A stretch of 64,000 nucleotides of DNA from Thysanoteuthis rhombus (taxonomy: Eukaryota; Mollusca; Cephalopoda; Oegopsida; Thysanoteuthidae). The stretch is from the NCBI GenBank assembly GCA_963457665.1, contig OY735216.1, positions 37,446,544 to 37,510,543 of the forward strand, read 5' to 3'. Below, one piece after another: positions 47,018 to 58,575 of this stretch. Both the position numbers and the translations under genes were made by a program. How positions within the stretch are numbered: position 1 is the first letter of the stretch; the number at the start of each line of letters is the position of its first letter. The notes under the pieces are model-generated. The model did not search any database. It was not told the DNA's origin and was given only the letters and a program-made list of their open reading frames with translations.

Positions 47018-47340
47018 AAGATCACAAGACAACACAGTATATCCGGAAGAAAACGGGAGTCCCAGACATCATAGAATCTATTAGAAAACTTGAATGGCAA
47101 TGGGTAGGCCATGTTGCAAGAATGGCAGACAAGCGATGGACATCACGACTCACAAAATGGATCCCCAGGGATCATATGCAAAACCGAGGCCGACAGAATA
47201 CAAGATGGAGAGATGAACTAGACAAATTCAGGAAATACTGGCTCCTCGATACTCATGGTAGAGAATTGTGGCGAGTCCTTGGGAAGGTGTATGTCCATTG
47301 ACGGACATTAAAAGACTGATGATGATGATGATGATGATGA
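47018..47340 (+). mobile_element. RTE-like LINE, strongly 5'-truncated 3' end
   Basis: The frame enters at RDHKTTQYIRKKTGV and runs through LEWQWVGHVARMADKRWT, IPRDHMQNRGRQNTRWRDELDKF to LGKVYVH. Only one stop (TGA for CGA in QRRT, giving HxRT) breaks it before the natural end at ACATTAAAAGACTGA and a short (TGA)n tail. The copy keeps about 100 codons. Confidence 0.85.
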
Positions 47341-48540
47341 CTTGCATTTTTCGGTGGAAAGCATCTGAAATAGTGTTGCAAAATTATCTAAAAATATCTA
47401 GATTCTAGAGAATCTATATGTTATGAATAAATCCATCAGAAAAAGGTTCCAAAAGACCAAAAAGCTTTTTTTCCAAAATAAAAAATATTTCCAGAAGTAC
47501 TAGTGGAGTACTGATGCCAATTTTCAAATCTGTTGACGAAATGGCATGACCAGGAGTGCTGGAACACATAAGCAAACACATACATATATGAAAAAGGATA
47601 GAACCCTTTGCCCTCATTGATGGCCATAGTTGTTCAATAAGAGAACAATAGAATCTATACTTGCTTTTCTCTGTTGAATATTGTCATTGATTTACGTACG
47701 ATGCGACCTACCTGGGAATATCTCAATTGGCATTAATTGAACTCTGTCAAGGCTGACTTTGGGAGCAACAGCTTTCTATTGCAATCGTCTGAGCTAGGTA
47801 GTTATGTGAAAGTGATTTGATAGGGATTCATACACATACTCTTCTCTCTGTCATTCATCGTGGTATGCCAGTGACGAGACATTTTTGTCAGGGTATCTGA
47901 TGGTGAAACAAAGCGCATCAAGAGGAGATTTCATGTTTTTCTTAAGGTCATTGGTACGGAGTGGACATAAACAGCTTCTGTTGGAATTTGAACTCGGATC
48001 ACTGATTACGCTTTTCTTGCCGATGAATGCAACTCCACCAGCACCTGCGAAAGGAGTATACAACGCTAATTGCTACTTCACCTGGTTGGTGAGGCTAGTT
48101 ACTATGTGTTCACTTGCAGAGAAAACTGATTTCAAATAAAAAGAAAAAAAGATATGTCGATGGTACTAAAATTATATATTATCATTTGTTGGACAACGAC
48201 AACTTTTGCTCAACACATTAGTGAAGTATCTAGTGAGGGTCGAATTCACTATCAATCGATGAACTGCACACACCTAAAACTCAAATGATGTTTAAAAGCC
48301 TGAAAAGTGATCAATACAACAAGAATACAAGCCCACGTCATTTATGAAACACTGACTGCTGCAACACCAAACATCACTCCTGTGTCTATTCGGACTGAAG
48401 ATGATTACTGTGACTTCTGCGTTGTACATACAATAAATAAAAATTATTGTAATATTTTTTGTTCAAATGTGTCCATTTATTAGAATGAAATAAGCCCGTG
48501 TGTATCTGTGCGATAAATTTCCGTTAATGTACAAGACTTG
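47341..48540. other. Unassigned stretch with a weak tRNA-like patch
   Basis: Near 47960-48060 the minus strand has GAGTTCAAATTCCAAC (B-box-like) and GGAGTTGCATTCATCGGC (weak A box), possibly an old SINE. No gene recognised. Confidence 0.4.
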
Positions 48541-48690
48541 TCAATGTAGGTTAGTCAGTAAAACAGCTTCCTGATAATTAGGTATTCGTCCGTTCAAATC
48601 ACGATAGGTGATGTGGGTTTTATGTATCGGTTTACCCCCCTCGTTTTAATGAGGATAGTTCGTGTGGTTGTTACGACAGGGGCACTGGAA
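48541..48690 (+). repeat. tRNA-like SINE, relative of 25247-25400
   Basis: TAGGTTAGTCAGTAAAACAGC (A-box-like), CCGTTCAAATCACG (B-box-like), then GGTTTTATGTATCGGTTTACC, the body motif shared with 25320-25340. Confidence 0.5.
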
Positions 48691-48914
48691 TTTGGCAAAA
48701 TCATTTGACGTTATGATGTTTTGGGGGGAAAAGGTTATCGTTGGACGATTATATTTTTCTGACATTTAAAGAAATCATCTATAAAAAGGGTTTAAGAGTT
48801 TTATTATCAATTTTGACTAACTTTACTTTTATGTAACGATGAAAATGCTTCATCTGAGAATTGCGAACGACTTGAAGGCTCCCTTCTGGTAGTGAGCAAA
48901 TTGTGTTTTATCGG

Positions 48915-48998
48915 AAAATCTTAGGTGGTATACGAACCCACATCTCCAACGGGAAGCACTGTTCACCGTGTTCTGTTCTACCAATTGAGCTGCCAAGA
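48915..48998 (-). repeat. tRNA-like sequence with partly pairing acceptor arm
   Basis: Minus strand: AATCTTGGCAGCTCAATTGGTAGAAC gives an acceptor strand plus D arm. GTGGGTTCGTATACCAC is a full T arm with exact B box, and CTAAGATT pairs with AATCTTG. The anticodon arm is unclear (CAC/GTG only) and the middle is too long. It is a SINE head or a tRNA pseudogene. Confidence 0.45.
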
Positions 48999-49194
48999 TT
49001 CAACAGGAAGGCAGAAGTCAGATTAACACTTTTAAACACATCCTTTATTTCGATTGGCAGCCACGTTTGTTTACTTTTTGGTAATTTCAATATCTTTAAT
49101 ACTTTTTTCATTTTTACTTTTATTAGATGAAGAACTATGAATCATTATTACTGCAAATTGTTATGAATACTTTTTTTTACTTCCATCACATTTC

Positions 49195-49290
49195 AGTAGC
49201 TGCTCTCCATCGATATTTACTTTCTATCCGGAGGAGTTCTGTCTGGGTGAAAGTTGCAATGGAGAGCAACTAATAGGTTGGGATGAAGTT
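49195..49290 (+). repeat. SINE tail copy
   Basis: TATTTACTTTCTATCCGGAGGAG, GTCTGGGTGAAAGTTGCAAT and GGAGAGCAACTAA match 58495-58570 (TATTTACTCACTGCC, GTAAGTTGCAATAAAAAGCAACTAA) and the tail after the tRNA-like head at 35046. GTTGCAATNNANAGCAAC is itself an inverted repeat. Confidence 0.5.
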
Positions 49291-49506
49291 GAAAAAAGGG
49301 CAAGAATAAAAATTTGAAATAATAATGATTCATAATACTTTTTGTTGTAACAAAAAAAACGATAACATGAACTTAGAGTCTACTGAGTCGATGACTTGGT
49401 TGGAAATAAATAGAAATTCTGTTAATGTATGCTACTGATCAGGCATGAAGGAAAGAAGCTCAGTTCTAAGCAATGTAGTTACACATACTGTGTAATGATA
49501 CACTTG

Positions 49507-49795
49507 CTATAATTTAAGGTGCGATTGACGTAACGGTGTGGACAATGGAATCAGCCGACCGAATTTAAACTCTGGAATAATGTCCTTGGAAAAGGTATGA
49601 ATCCATTTCTTCTCCAACCCACCCCAGTTATCGGTAAAATAGTAGGACAAACTGGGCTCTCTTAGGAGGCGATCAGTCTTGGAAAAGGATAATTCGAAAA
49701 CAGCTTGACAGAATAGCAACGGGTAAATTGGCCACTACATACCAGAAATGGGAACGGCTTTGGTCCAGCAGTTGGCCTGAAATGAATGATGATGA

Positions 49796-49827
<32 letters not shown>

Positions 49828-49860
49828 ATGAGGATGGTGGTGGTGGTTTGCTAAATTCTT
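49507..49860 (+). repeat. Possible retroelement 3' end with (GAT)n/(GGT)n tail
   Basis: Sequence of unknown origin up to 49780 runs into a GAT tract and then GGT/GGA triplets (49784-49850). The layout resembles the GAT-tailed LINE ends elsewhere in the window. The preceding bases do not match that family and I recognise no protein. Confidence 0.35.
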
Positions 49861-50200
49861 AAATGCAGATCTAATTGAGGGAGCAGTACTTGTGCGTGCA
49901 GGAATTTTTTAAAATGATCAAACATAGTTGTTATCGGAAACCTGTCACGTATTTGGTCTTCTCTCAATCCATTTCCTTTTGAAACTGATTTTTCTTCTAA
50001 ATAGGACAAGGAGCACCTTTTGTGTGTCTTTCCACTCTTTGATAATTAGTCCTCACACATTCTTTAGTGAAGAATGTCTAATGAACAATTGCCCTGCTTT
50101 GAATTAATTTCCTTTTCAGGTTAGAAATTCAACTCATTACCATGACCATTTCTGCTTTTCAATATTTACATTCTTTTTCATTTGCTTCTCTGTTTTTATT

Positions 50201-50203
<3 letters not shown>

Positions 50204-50274
<71 letters not shown>
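50204..50274. repeat. (TA)n microsatellite
   Basis: About 35 TA dinucleotides. Unlike the tract at 41211, no family D sequence flanks it. Confidence 0.95.
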
Positions 50275-50276
<2 letters not shown>

Positions 50277-50684
50277 GGTTGGGGGTAAGTACATAAGCCC
50301 TTCCTACATTTCTTCATTATTTCTAGGTCGAACGTGTGTTATACGCGTTCAGATTTATCCCCTCCAAACTGCATTTAGATTTCAAGAGAAGTCAAGGCCA
50401 AACAAACATTAACTGACTTGCACGACACATCACTTCGTGATTTAAACGCATTTCTTTCACTTCCATCCCTAGTTTAAACTCTACTGACACCATTCTTTGC
50501 AGGTTAAAAATATGATAAAAGTCAAGAACTGAAACAAAGGAATTGGAAATGACCCGACTTGTCTTCATTGTGAAAAGAAAAATACCACTTGTAGTCGTTT
50601 GTTCGGGGCATTTAATTGTTGAACATCTCCGCAGTTAATAGTTATTTTTGCTCTTCTTAGCTTTATTGTTTTCTTGATCAGAAA
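50275..50684. other. Unassigned stretch
   Basis: No gene or repeat recognised. Confidence 0.45.
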
Positions 50685-50944
50685 ACGTCAACAAAAACAG
50701 TCAAAATAGGTTTCTTCAGTTTTTGGTTGGCTGTGTATATATCACTTGTACAGGCTTCACCAATGGAGCTGAACGGGCTAAAATTTTAAATATTCACCCC
50801 TTATGTCTAAAAAAAAAACGTTGTTTTCGTTTTATAGAAAATTCCCCCATAAATAGGTTTTTAGTGAGGGATGTTAAATTTACTCTGAAAGTTTATGTTG
50901 AATCGATCCTTTCATTTGTGTCTGGCAGTATTGACAGTTTTTTT

Positions 50945-50980
<36 letters not shown>

Positions 50981-51150
50981 TAATTCTGACTTTTTTAGTG
51001 ATCAGTGTCCAAAACAATGTGAGAGCAGTAACATTCGTTGATAACCCTTTTTTCGATTTTCCTGTTAATCACCCCAATACAGCTTGTTGCCAAAGGACGT
51101 TGATTACGTGACGGTTTCTTTTGAGTAACTAACCAGACCTGTCAGATGTC
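50685..51150 (-). repeat. Family D interspersed repeat, copy 9, with (TTG)n
   Basis: Reverse copy, nearly complete: CAGTCAAAATAGGTTTCTTC, GGTTGGCTGTGTATATATC, CACCAATGGAGCTGAACGGGC, a (TTG)n run at 50946-50979, TAGTGATCAGTG, TTAATCACCCCAATACAGC, GTGACGGTTTCTTTTGAGTAACTAACCAGACC. The (TTG)n lies at the poly-T point before the TGACTTTTTT motif. Confidence 0.85.
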
Positions 51151-52809
51151 CTCTTGCATTATTTTACCAGCAGCTGTCTTGCCAAGTCTTAATTATTGCT
51201 TCCAATGCGAGAGAAAAATGTCATTACGAAAAATGAATAGTTGAATATGATAAAAGAATATACTGAGCGTAATATGATCCGTTCCGACGTTGATAGACAC
51301 TACAGGAAATTATACTCAGGTTTTGTCATATGAAAAAATGTTCTAATTAGGCTAGGTTCTCAATTCATCAGACAAAGTGGTTTTGTCGATTTTCTTTATT
51401 TTTGAGTTAAGCAACGAAGTATCAGGTTGGTGTTGATAGGAAAACAATTTACTTATGATGTAAAATATGTGGTTTGCTGATTAAATGAAACGCTTTAGAG
51501 GTGAGATCCGTCTGTTGTACCTCCTTGAGTATGGACTGAATTGAGACTTTTTGAATTCAATAACAAGGCTAAATATACTTGCTGCTTCATTGTGTTATCA
51601 GGATTTTGTGATTACACTGGTTATAGCCACCACCAACTAAAATTAAAACGTTGATTCAAGACTAGTGACCTCTCTTCCCGATAGAAAAAAACCAAGGATG
51701 CATTAATGACATGAATTTGGAAAGAGAAATTTTGCCTCCGAGAGGAATTTTGGAGGTGGTGGCGAAATTGTTTTCTCTCCTCAGCCCCAACACATACTGC
51801 AAAAGCATACTCATCTTTTAGCTCTCCTGTTACAACTATTTTAGCTCATCATACTATGTTCGCTCGCCGGTAAACGACAGATTCATTCTATTTCATTCAT
51901 GGATATATCACTTAGCTCTGCACTGGAAACAGGAGAGCCTCACTTGACCTTCTGGGCCCCGGTGCGATGCATCGGCTGCACACCCTCTCAGAAGCCTTGA
52001 TTACGAATTGGATTATTATTGTGGCTTCTCTAATAACTGTTCTTGGTCCGGGAATAAACAATTTAGTTTTGAGTTTCCGATGTGATGTATGTTTTGATAG
52101 TCTACGTAAATTTTCAACTAATGTTGACTCTGAAGACAAATCGTAAAAATTTATGTTTTTAAAGGTATTGCTGAATCGAAATCTGTTCTATATCTAACTC
52201 AAAAATGGCTGACAATGCCTCAAAATTGTGATGGCCGCCGTTCTGAAAATGTGAATATTCAAAGTGCTGAAGGTAAATCGTCTTAATTTATGACACACAT
52301 TGTTGTAATGGTGTTGAGTAGTGAAAATCCAAATCTACTGTTTTTCCCGGCTGAAAAATGACCAACAATGCCTGAAAATTGAGGAATCCAAGATGGCTGC
52401 TGCCATGGAGCAAATATATTCATCTACATATTTTTTTGACTGAACAAGGTAGGAAATGAAAAGTGCTTTTGTAGGTTTCATATATAAGGAATCCATTGCC
52501 ATGAACTTTTTAGATTGTATGTGCAGGAACTGCCTGGAACTTATATACTGTGAAATCCGAAGTGCTTAACCTATCAATTTTGGTAAATAAAAAATAGTGA
52601 TAGTGATGGAGATGGGTTTTGGAGACTAGATATACGGTAATATCTCCATTAGTAGTCATTCAAGATACAAAACACCAGGAAATTACAAAGTAGGTATACG
52701 CCGCACTCCTGCGTACCCCAATTGGCATTTCTGATTAGTTACAGTTTATATATTTTCGTAGTATCAAAAATTATATAATATAATTCCTGCTTCTAGTTTA
52801 ACAGCAAAA
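51151..52809. other. Unassigned stretch
   Basis: Between 52200 and 52400 the words AAAATGGCTGACAATGCCT and AAAATGACCAACAATGCCT repeat about 150 bases apart, hinting at an old tandem duplication. No gene recognised. Confidence 0.4.
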
Positions 52810-53250
52810 TAGGCATTCTATCGTAAAGGTAAATGTATTCCCTAACTTCTTCTAAGACTTCACCGTCTATTCTTCTGGTCTTCCTCTGGAGTTTATCATT
52901 GAAAAATACCTTTGTCTTGTCCATATTTAACCCTACTTTAGGCATTCTCTATTTAGACCACTTAATATGTTTCGTATATCGTCGCATTATCATCACAGTA
53001 CCTTAAATTGTTCAAATATTTTCCGTCCATTTTTACTCCCACGTTTTCACAGTCTGTTTTCCGAAATGTGCTTTCATGGCTTACTGTAAGGAGTTTAGGT
53101 GATATTATATCCTTTTGTCTTACTTTTCTTATCTTTATCTTGTTAGTATCTTTATGAAGTAACTTCATAAAAACTGATTATTTCTGAGCCATTTTTGCAT
53201 ATATTCTCAATAACTTTTATAAAATTCTCATTTATACCTTGCTCCTTAAC
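52810..53250 (-). mobile_element. Diverged RTE-like LINE (family B), RT piece
   Basis: Minus strand: KEQGINENFIKVIENICKNGS, then after a shift KLLHKDTNKIKIRKVRQKD, SPKLLT, ENVGVKMDGKYLNNLRYCDD, and further GLNMDKTKVFFND and IDGEVLEEVREYIYL. These fit the RT core of the RTE type, with FADD altered to YCDD. The last two blocks (DKTKVFFNDKLQRKTRRIDGE) belong to a subfamily other than the main one here. Frameshifts and stops make it dead. Confidence 0.65.
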
Positions 53251-53604
53251 ACTTGGCACCCAGGAACGTGTTGCCAGTACCTTGAGCCGGCCCTTATTAC
53301 ATACCAGAGAGATGCAAGGCATGGACAAAAACAACGAACAGGTAAAAGTACCATAGGGTTGAAATATGTACCAATACAAAATATGCTAAAGGATACTCTA
53401 TACATTGATAGATAAACCTAAGATGAACCAATTCTCTGAACATACGAGCTTTACTATTCTAGAACATCTCGAATTATTCAAATGCAGGTGCTAAATAACA
53501 GTTCGGACAAAGTGATTACCTAGAAGTTATACGTTCGATGCATAATACCAGCAATGACATACAGGTAAAAAACCTTGAAACTTACAAAACCATTCAATTA
53601 GCTT

Positions 53605-53850
53605 TTTAAGGTCAGTTCTTAGGTATAGGCCTTCCGAAATGGTCTGTCAGTTTTTTCGCTCGTAAGCGTAATGGCACCAAAACCTTCTGAAATTGTCACG
53701 TCATCACGCCATCTTATTTTTTTGCCTGTCACTATTTCACCATAATCTCGAGGGATCCACGTTGTGTGTTCCGATGCCCAGTGGTTGTGTGATATTTTTG
53801 TAATATACCCTACCCATTGCCATTTAAGTTTGCTAGTGGCTTCTATACAC
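53605..53850 (-). mobile_element. Diverged RTE-like LINE (family B), C-terminal piece
   Basis: Minus strand: IEATSKLKWQWVGYITKISH, NHWASEHTTWIPRDYGE and KKIRWRDDV match the WAGHVARM...TWIPRD...RWRDEL tail of RTE elements. It lies on the 5' side of the RT piece at 52810-53250, the wrong order for one collinear element. So it is either a separate insertion or the result of a rearrangement. Confidence 0.6.
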
Positions 53851-54109
53851 TGGAAACTTTGGTAAGGTGCTATTGGTAAGTCAACCACTGCCTAGTACAA
53901 GTGACTGTAAGTTTAAGACCAGCAAACTAATTATTTCAATTTAATTATGTTCGAAGTTTTTAAGCATGAATTTTTTAAAAAAACACACATCGTTGTTGCG
54001 AGATGTTTTTCAAACTTATGCCGACCTTGTTGTCCATATTATAGGTTACTTCATTTCTGAATTCTTCTTTGAAGGTCAGTAATATAAACAAACTTAAAGG
54101 AATGCGACG

Positions 54110-54300
54110 AGGCGGGTTAGTATAGTATATGCTTACCGTTACCTATATCAATTACTCGATTCTGGTTGAAATTCCAGTCCAGAGTCAGTTCCTGAGTCGC
54201 CTTTCCTTGACGCAGGTGAATACAATTAATTCATTGTTTCAAATGTTGATTGCAAAGGGCGAAATATAACAAAGTTCAGTTGCAATGAATTTACGTATTA
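54110..54300 (+). repeat. tRNA-like SINE
   Basis: GCGGGTTAGTATAGTATATGC fits an A box, and GGTTGAAATTCCAGTCC a weakened B box. The body ends in AGTTCAGTTGCAATGAA, like the GTTGCAAT tails at 49250 and 58545. Confidence 0.45.
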
Positions 54301-54584
54301 CGAATCTTGTAAACTGGGATATCGTCCTGGCTTGGCTAAAGTCAGTCATTTGGTTATAAAAGTAACTGGTTAAGCTTCAAGCTTGAATAGCTTTCTCACT
54401 CTCTTTGAGACAACGAGTTCATGCTTCGGAATGGCTAAAGATCAAATAAAAGCTGCTGGATTATGTTTTGTTCAAAAAAAGTGACTCAGAAATAGCCAAC
54501 CTGTCATTAGGAAATGGACGCAGGTCATTTTAAAATCTAATAGGTTAGAACTGGATTATCTCTCAGAAGTATTTTATAAGCTAC

Positions 54585-54625
54585 GTGCAAGGATACCCAG
54601 CGTTGCCCGAGGGAGATAACTTGAA
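54585..54625 (+). repeat. ACCCAGCGTTGCCCG dispersed motif
   Basis: GCAAGGATACCCAGCGTTGCCCGAGGGAGAT belongs to a motif seen again, decayed, at 57178-57215 (TTGGAGATCCGGTGTTGCCTGCG). It may mark the start of the larger repeat that contains the tandem array at 54930. Confidence 0.4.
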
Positions 54626-54929
54626 ATTTAATCAAACAGGGAAAATATGTTCTTTGATATATCTCTTCTTACGCAATGCAATCAATCAGAGAACGATTAT
54701 TTACCCTACACATGAAGAAGTAGTTGCGATGGAGGAAATATTCTGATGCACAAAAAGCAAATGATAGCATGCTTAGTTCGACAGGGTTTCTAGATAATTC
54801 ATAAGTGTTTCTCCGATTGAGTGCCAGAATTCAAACCTACAACAACCAATACATAGTTGTCCACGGGAACAGCATGGAGAACTCAGATAAACACCAGCAA
54901 TCTTGAGATTGTCCGTGTGGCTTGTTAAA

Positions 54930-56035
54930 ATTTCCAGAAATTGCCCGTAATTTTCACCATGTTAAGGTGTACCCATATACCAAACTTCTGCATCCTAGGT
55001 GCAATATTATAGCCAACAACATAGAAAATTTGCTGGAAATTACAAATGGTGAACTCGAATGAATTCGATGTCAAAATCACATTTCTAAATTCTTTGAAAG
55101 AATCTAACTCTATACCAAATTTAAGTTTTAATATGTGCAAAATTGTGGCCAATTACTTAAAGAGTTGGCTACAATTGACTAAGAATGACTTCATGTGACA
55201 TCAAATAACATTTAAGCCAATATCGCATTGACTTTTACCTTCACCAGAAAAATATTTCCTCCTATGCCAAAGCTCACATACATGAGTGCGAAATTTTTGG
55301 CCAAATCTTAGATGATCGTGTAGCAATTACCAAAATTAACCGCTGGTGACCTTGAATAACATCGAGGGTTAACCATGCTTCACCTGTCACCTTCGATGTG
55401 AGAAGATGTACCCATATGCCAAATTTCAGCATCTTTGGGGCAAAATTGTGGCCTGTAACTCTGAAAACCGGGGAAAGACGTGCTTTTATACTAAATTTGT
55501 GCTAAATTGGGGTCATAAACTTTGAAAATTATTTTCAAATGACCAGAATCTACTTTTTTGGTGACTTTGAATGGGCTAAGAAGTCAATGTCACATAGATT
55601 GCAGTCTTTGTCGTAATAAGATGTATCAATATGCTAAATTCCAGCATCCTTGATGCAAAATTGTGACCCACAACTCTAAAATTTGGCTATAAATGACCAA
55701 AAATTACCTCTGATAACTCAAAGTGACCTCAGATGACAACATTGCATTTGACTTTCGGCTCGGAGAAATGTACCTCTATGCCCAATTTCAGCTTCATAGG
55801 AGCTAAAATGTGGCGAAAAAATTGGAAATGTTTTTTTTTTAAATGACTTCTGTTGACCTTAAATGACCTCAGAAATCCAGGTCAAATGATTACGATCTTC
55901 GCCATGAGAAGATGTACCCAAATGCTAAATATCACCATCCTTAGGACAAAATTGTGACGTACAACTCTGAAAATAGGCTAGAAATGGCCTCTGGTGACCT
56001 CAAATGACCTCCGATGTCAACCTCACAGCCTGTGT
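54930..56035 (+). repeat. Tandem array, about 147-bp units rich in TGACCT
   Basis: Seven to eight diverged units share the anchor GTACCCATATGCCAAATTTC followed by AGCATCCTTGG and GCAAAATTGTGRCC. Anchors fall near 54975, 55112, 55264, 55416, 55631, 55778 and 55924, giving steps of about 135-152 bases, with one irregular step. Each unit also has words of the type TGACCTNAAATGACCT. Two exact direct repeats of TGACCT with a 4-base spacer lie at 55854-55869 and 55995-56010. No open frame crosses it. It is an old satellite-like array. Confidence 0.75.
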
Positions 56036-57170
56036 TTCAAGTTGACCTCTCTTGAGTCTACAAGTAGAATATTAGCTCGATAGACTTTGTAGTTTTTGCA
56101 GAGAAAAAAAATATAAATAAACAAACCAGCAAAAGGCTCAATATTAGTATAGATTTTAATCTCCAATGAAACAGATATTAATAGTTTGGACTTTCTGTGT
56201 TTATGTTGGACTGGAAAGTTACCTTGCTTTAAAATTACTTTTGGTATAAGCATCTTTTGTCAGAATCACGTTTTACATGATAGATAATGGTGGGATAGTA
56301 AATAAGAAAAATTTGAGAATAAAGAGAAAGACCCATTTATTGCATCCACTTGGAGCGATTGCTGTTTTATCTAAAACAAACAACTTTCGATTTTAACTTT
56401 AAGGCCTTTCAATAATTCAGTTAGTGAAAAATATGGATGTTTAATTCAATAATATTTGTTTCTTGATAACCAACAAGTTTCGAGCTTTCAAAATTAACGA
56501 GACAATGAAGTTAGTGCGATCTATTTTTATGCACCGAGTACTTTTATATAACGAATCAAAATCGTTTTTTCTCTTCCTGCACGACTTTGTCTCTAACGTC
56601 CTTCAGAAATGAAAATTTATTCATCACGCTTTTGGATTTATTCTTCTGACAGTAATTGTGTCATGGCGTTAGCCTTTGATTCAGGCCTTAATGGGAAAAA
56701 AGTCACTTCAGCTTTTCATGTTGTACAAGAATATTTAAGATGATAAAAGCAAGGCGTAGACTGGAATCTAAAGTGCATGATAATCATCTGATTTCGCTAT
56801 TTTTTGTATATTTAGGCCATTCATGCACAGGGGTGTCACAAAATTTACACAACTAATTGCAAGTAAAAAGAGAACCTACTTTTGCTTTGAAATTAATAAA
56901 CGTTGAATGTATTGAACTGATTGCCGATTTTAATCTCAGCTTCAATAAAATGAAAAATAAAATTAAGCGTAGCTACGTTGGTATTGCAGATCTGACGAAT
57001 ATCGATATCAAGATCTTCTAATCCAGTTTTAGAATCAAAATATTACTTTTTTTTACTCTACCTGTAGTAATTAGTGTTACTAATCACTAAGCATCAATTT
57101 CTTACGGGTAACTGCATTATAAATATATCTACACACACACATGAACATACACCCCTTTCTCTTCTTATAA
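56036..57170. other. Unassigned AT-rich stretch
   Basis: No gene or repeat recognised. Confidence 0.45.
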
Positions 57171-57235
57171 TGTACTAGCTTGGAGATCCGGTGTTGCCTG
57201 CGAAAAAAAACCCTCAATCTAACAACACTGGTGAG

Positions 57236-58479
57236 CAAATGCTATTCTATATAGAATTCATGAAATCGAAGAGGTGGAGCTCGCCCTCACCCGGATCAAC
57301 CAGCATGCACTCCCGTTCAGACCCGAACACCCTCAGGCTGGTCTTTGTGAGTAGTTTCAACGGTCAGAGTGGTCAATCGGATTTAGATTGTGTCATTCTT
57401 TGGTAGTTGAGTTTGGGTTTCGATTGAATGGAATGGTTAGGGGTTTTGCTCTGAGAAAAACATGTTTTTTTATCAGGTTAGATGAAAAAAATTCTGCAAA
57501 ACTGATTGAAGCACTGGAAGAAAGAGAAATTCACATCAGCGGTTACCTATGACAAATGGAAGATAAAGGGACAGTTTAACTTTATTTTTAAATTGTAAAT
57601 AGAATTGCCTCTTGTAAAAAATATATTTCCTTTCTCAAAACTGACAACTTTTCAGGACGTTTGAGGGTCTAATAGATTTAAAATTAAAAGATGAAAAATA
57701 GTAGAAAAAAGGTCAAATTTTCTCCATCGGGTTTTGAAATCAGTTCGCCGATTGTATTTATATCATTTCTCAATACTGGTGTATTGTTGCTTTCACTGAT
57801 TTCTTCAGCAGTAAAAATATATTGAATATACCTCTGATTTTCTTCTGTGATGTGTAGTTATGACTATTAAAGGTACAAACACGCATACATACTTTATTAC
57901 TTTATACTATAGATGATATATAGATGTATATATTTGCAAGTTTACATGCATGTGCTAAATCATACTTAGAAATATACCTGATTTTACTCAAATGTTAAGA
58001 ATGGTGGATCTTATATCAACATTAAGAAAGTGAGGAAATTCTGATGTATGAAATCCAGCAATTAAAACGAACACAAAAATGCATTTGCTCTTCGTCAGGT
58101 ATTCATGTTTTTATGTGAAGTACACCGTAAAGTTCCAGAATGAATTAGTATAAATGCAAACCTCCACTTGTCAGAGAAAAAATCTAGAAATTAAAAAATC
58201 TAATAACATGTTCTATGCAAATATAGATACAACCAATCAGAATGTCCTTCGCCACGTACATCAGATAATAAATCAAAAAATAATAAGTGAACAGCTGCAA
58301 AATTGAAAACTTTTTTTTCTTCAGGTGACAAACTGGTATTTACCCGACTCTTAGAGAATCCAATCGTCAATTGCCCTCAAAACCATAAAATATGAAATAG
58401 GCAATTACATTCCTCGGCATTATTTTATCGTTTTTTAAGTAATGACATCTTTATATATTTTCTCAGCTCACCTAGGGCT
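57236..58479. other. Unassigned AT-rich stretch
   Basis: No gene or repeat recognised; the frame at 57191-57406 covers the decayed dispersed motif and has no domain. Confidence 0.45.
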
Positions 58480-58575
58480 TATCCTTTATTCCCAATCCAT
58501 GCTATTTACTCACTGCCAAAAATTGTCGATCTGAGTAAGTTGCAATAAAAAGCAACTAAAAAAAAAACAATTTTT
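58480..58575 (+). repeat. SINE tail copy
   Basis: TTCCCAATCCATGCTATTTACTCACTGCC, then GATCTGAGTAAGTTGCAATAAAAAGCAACTAA and a poly-A run at 58559-58568. It matches the tails at 35150-35220 and 49200-49280. Confidence 0.5.

Noticed and set aside
47851-48063. Minus-strand frame sharing GVAF and KK residues with the frame at 45892-46098
   Set aside because: The match is five or six residues only and the DNA around does not align; likely chance.
54930-56035. CRISPR-like array
   Set aside because: Units are diverged throughout with no alternation of exact repeat and unique spacer, and the genome is animal.
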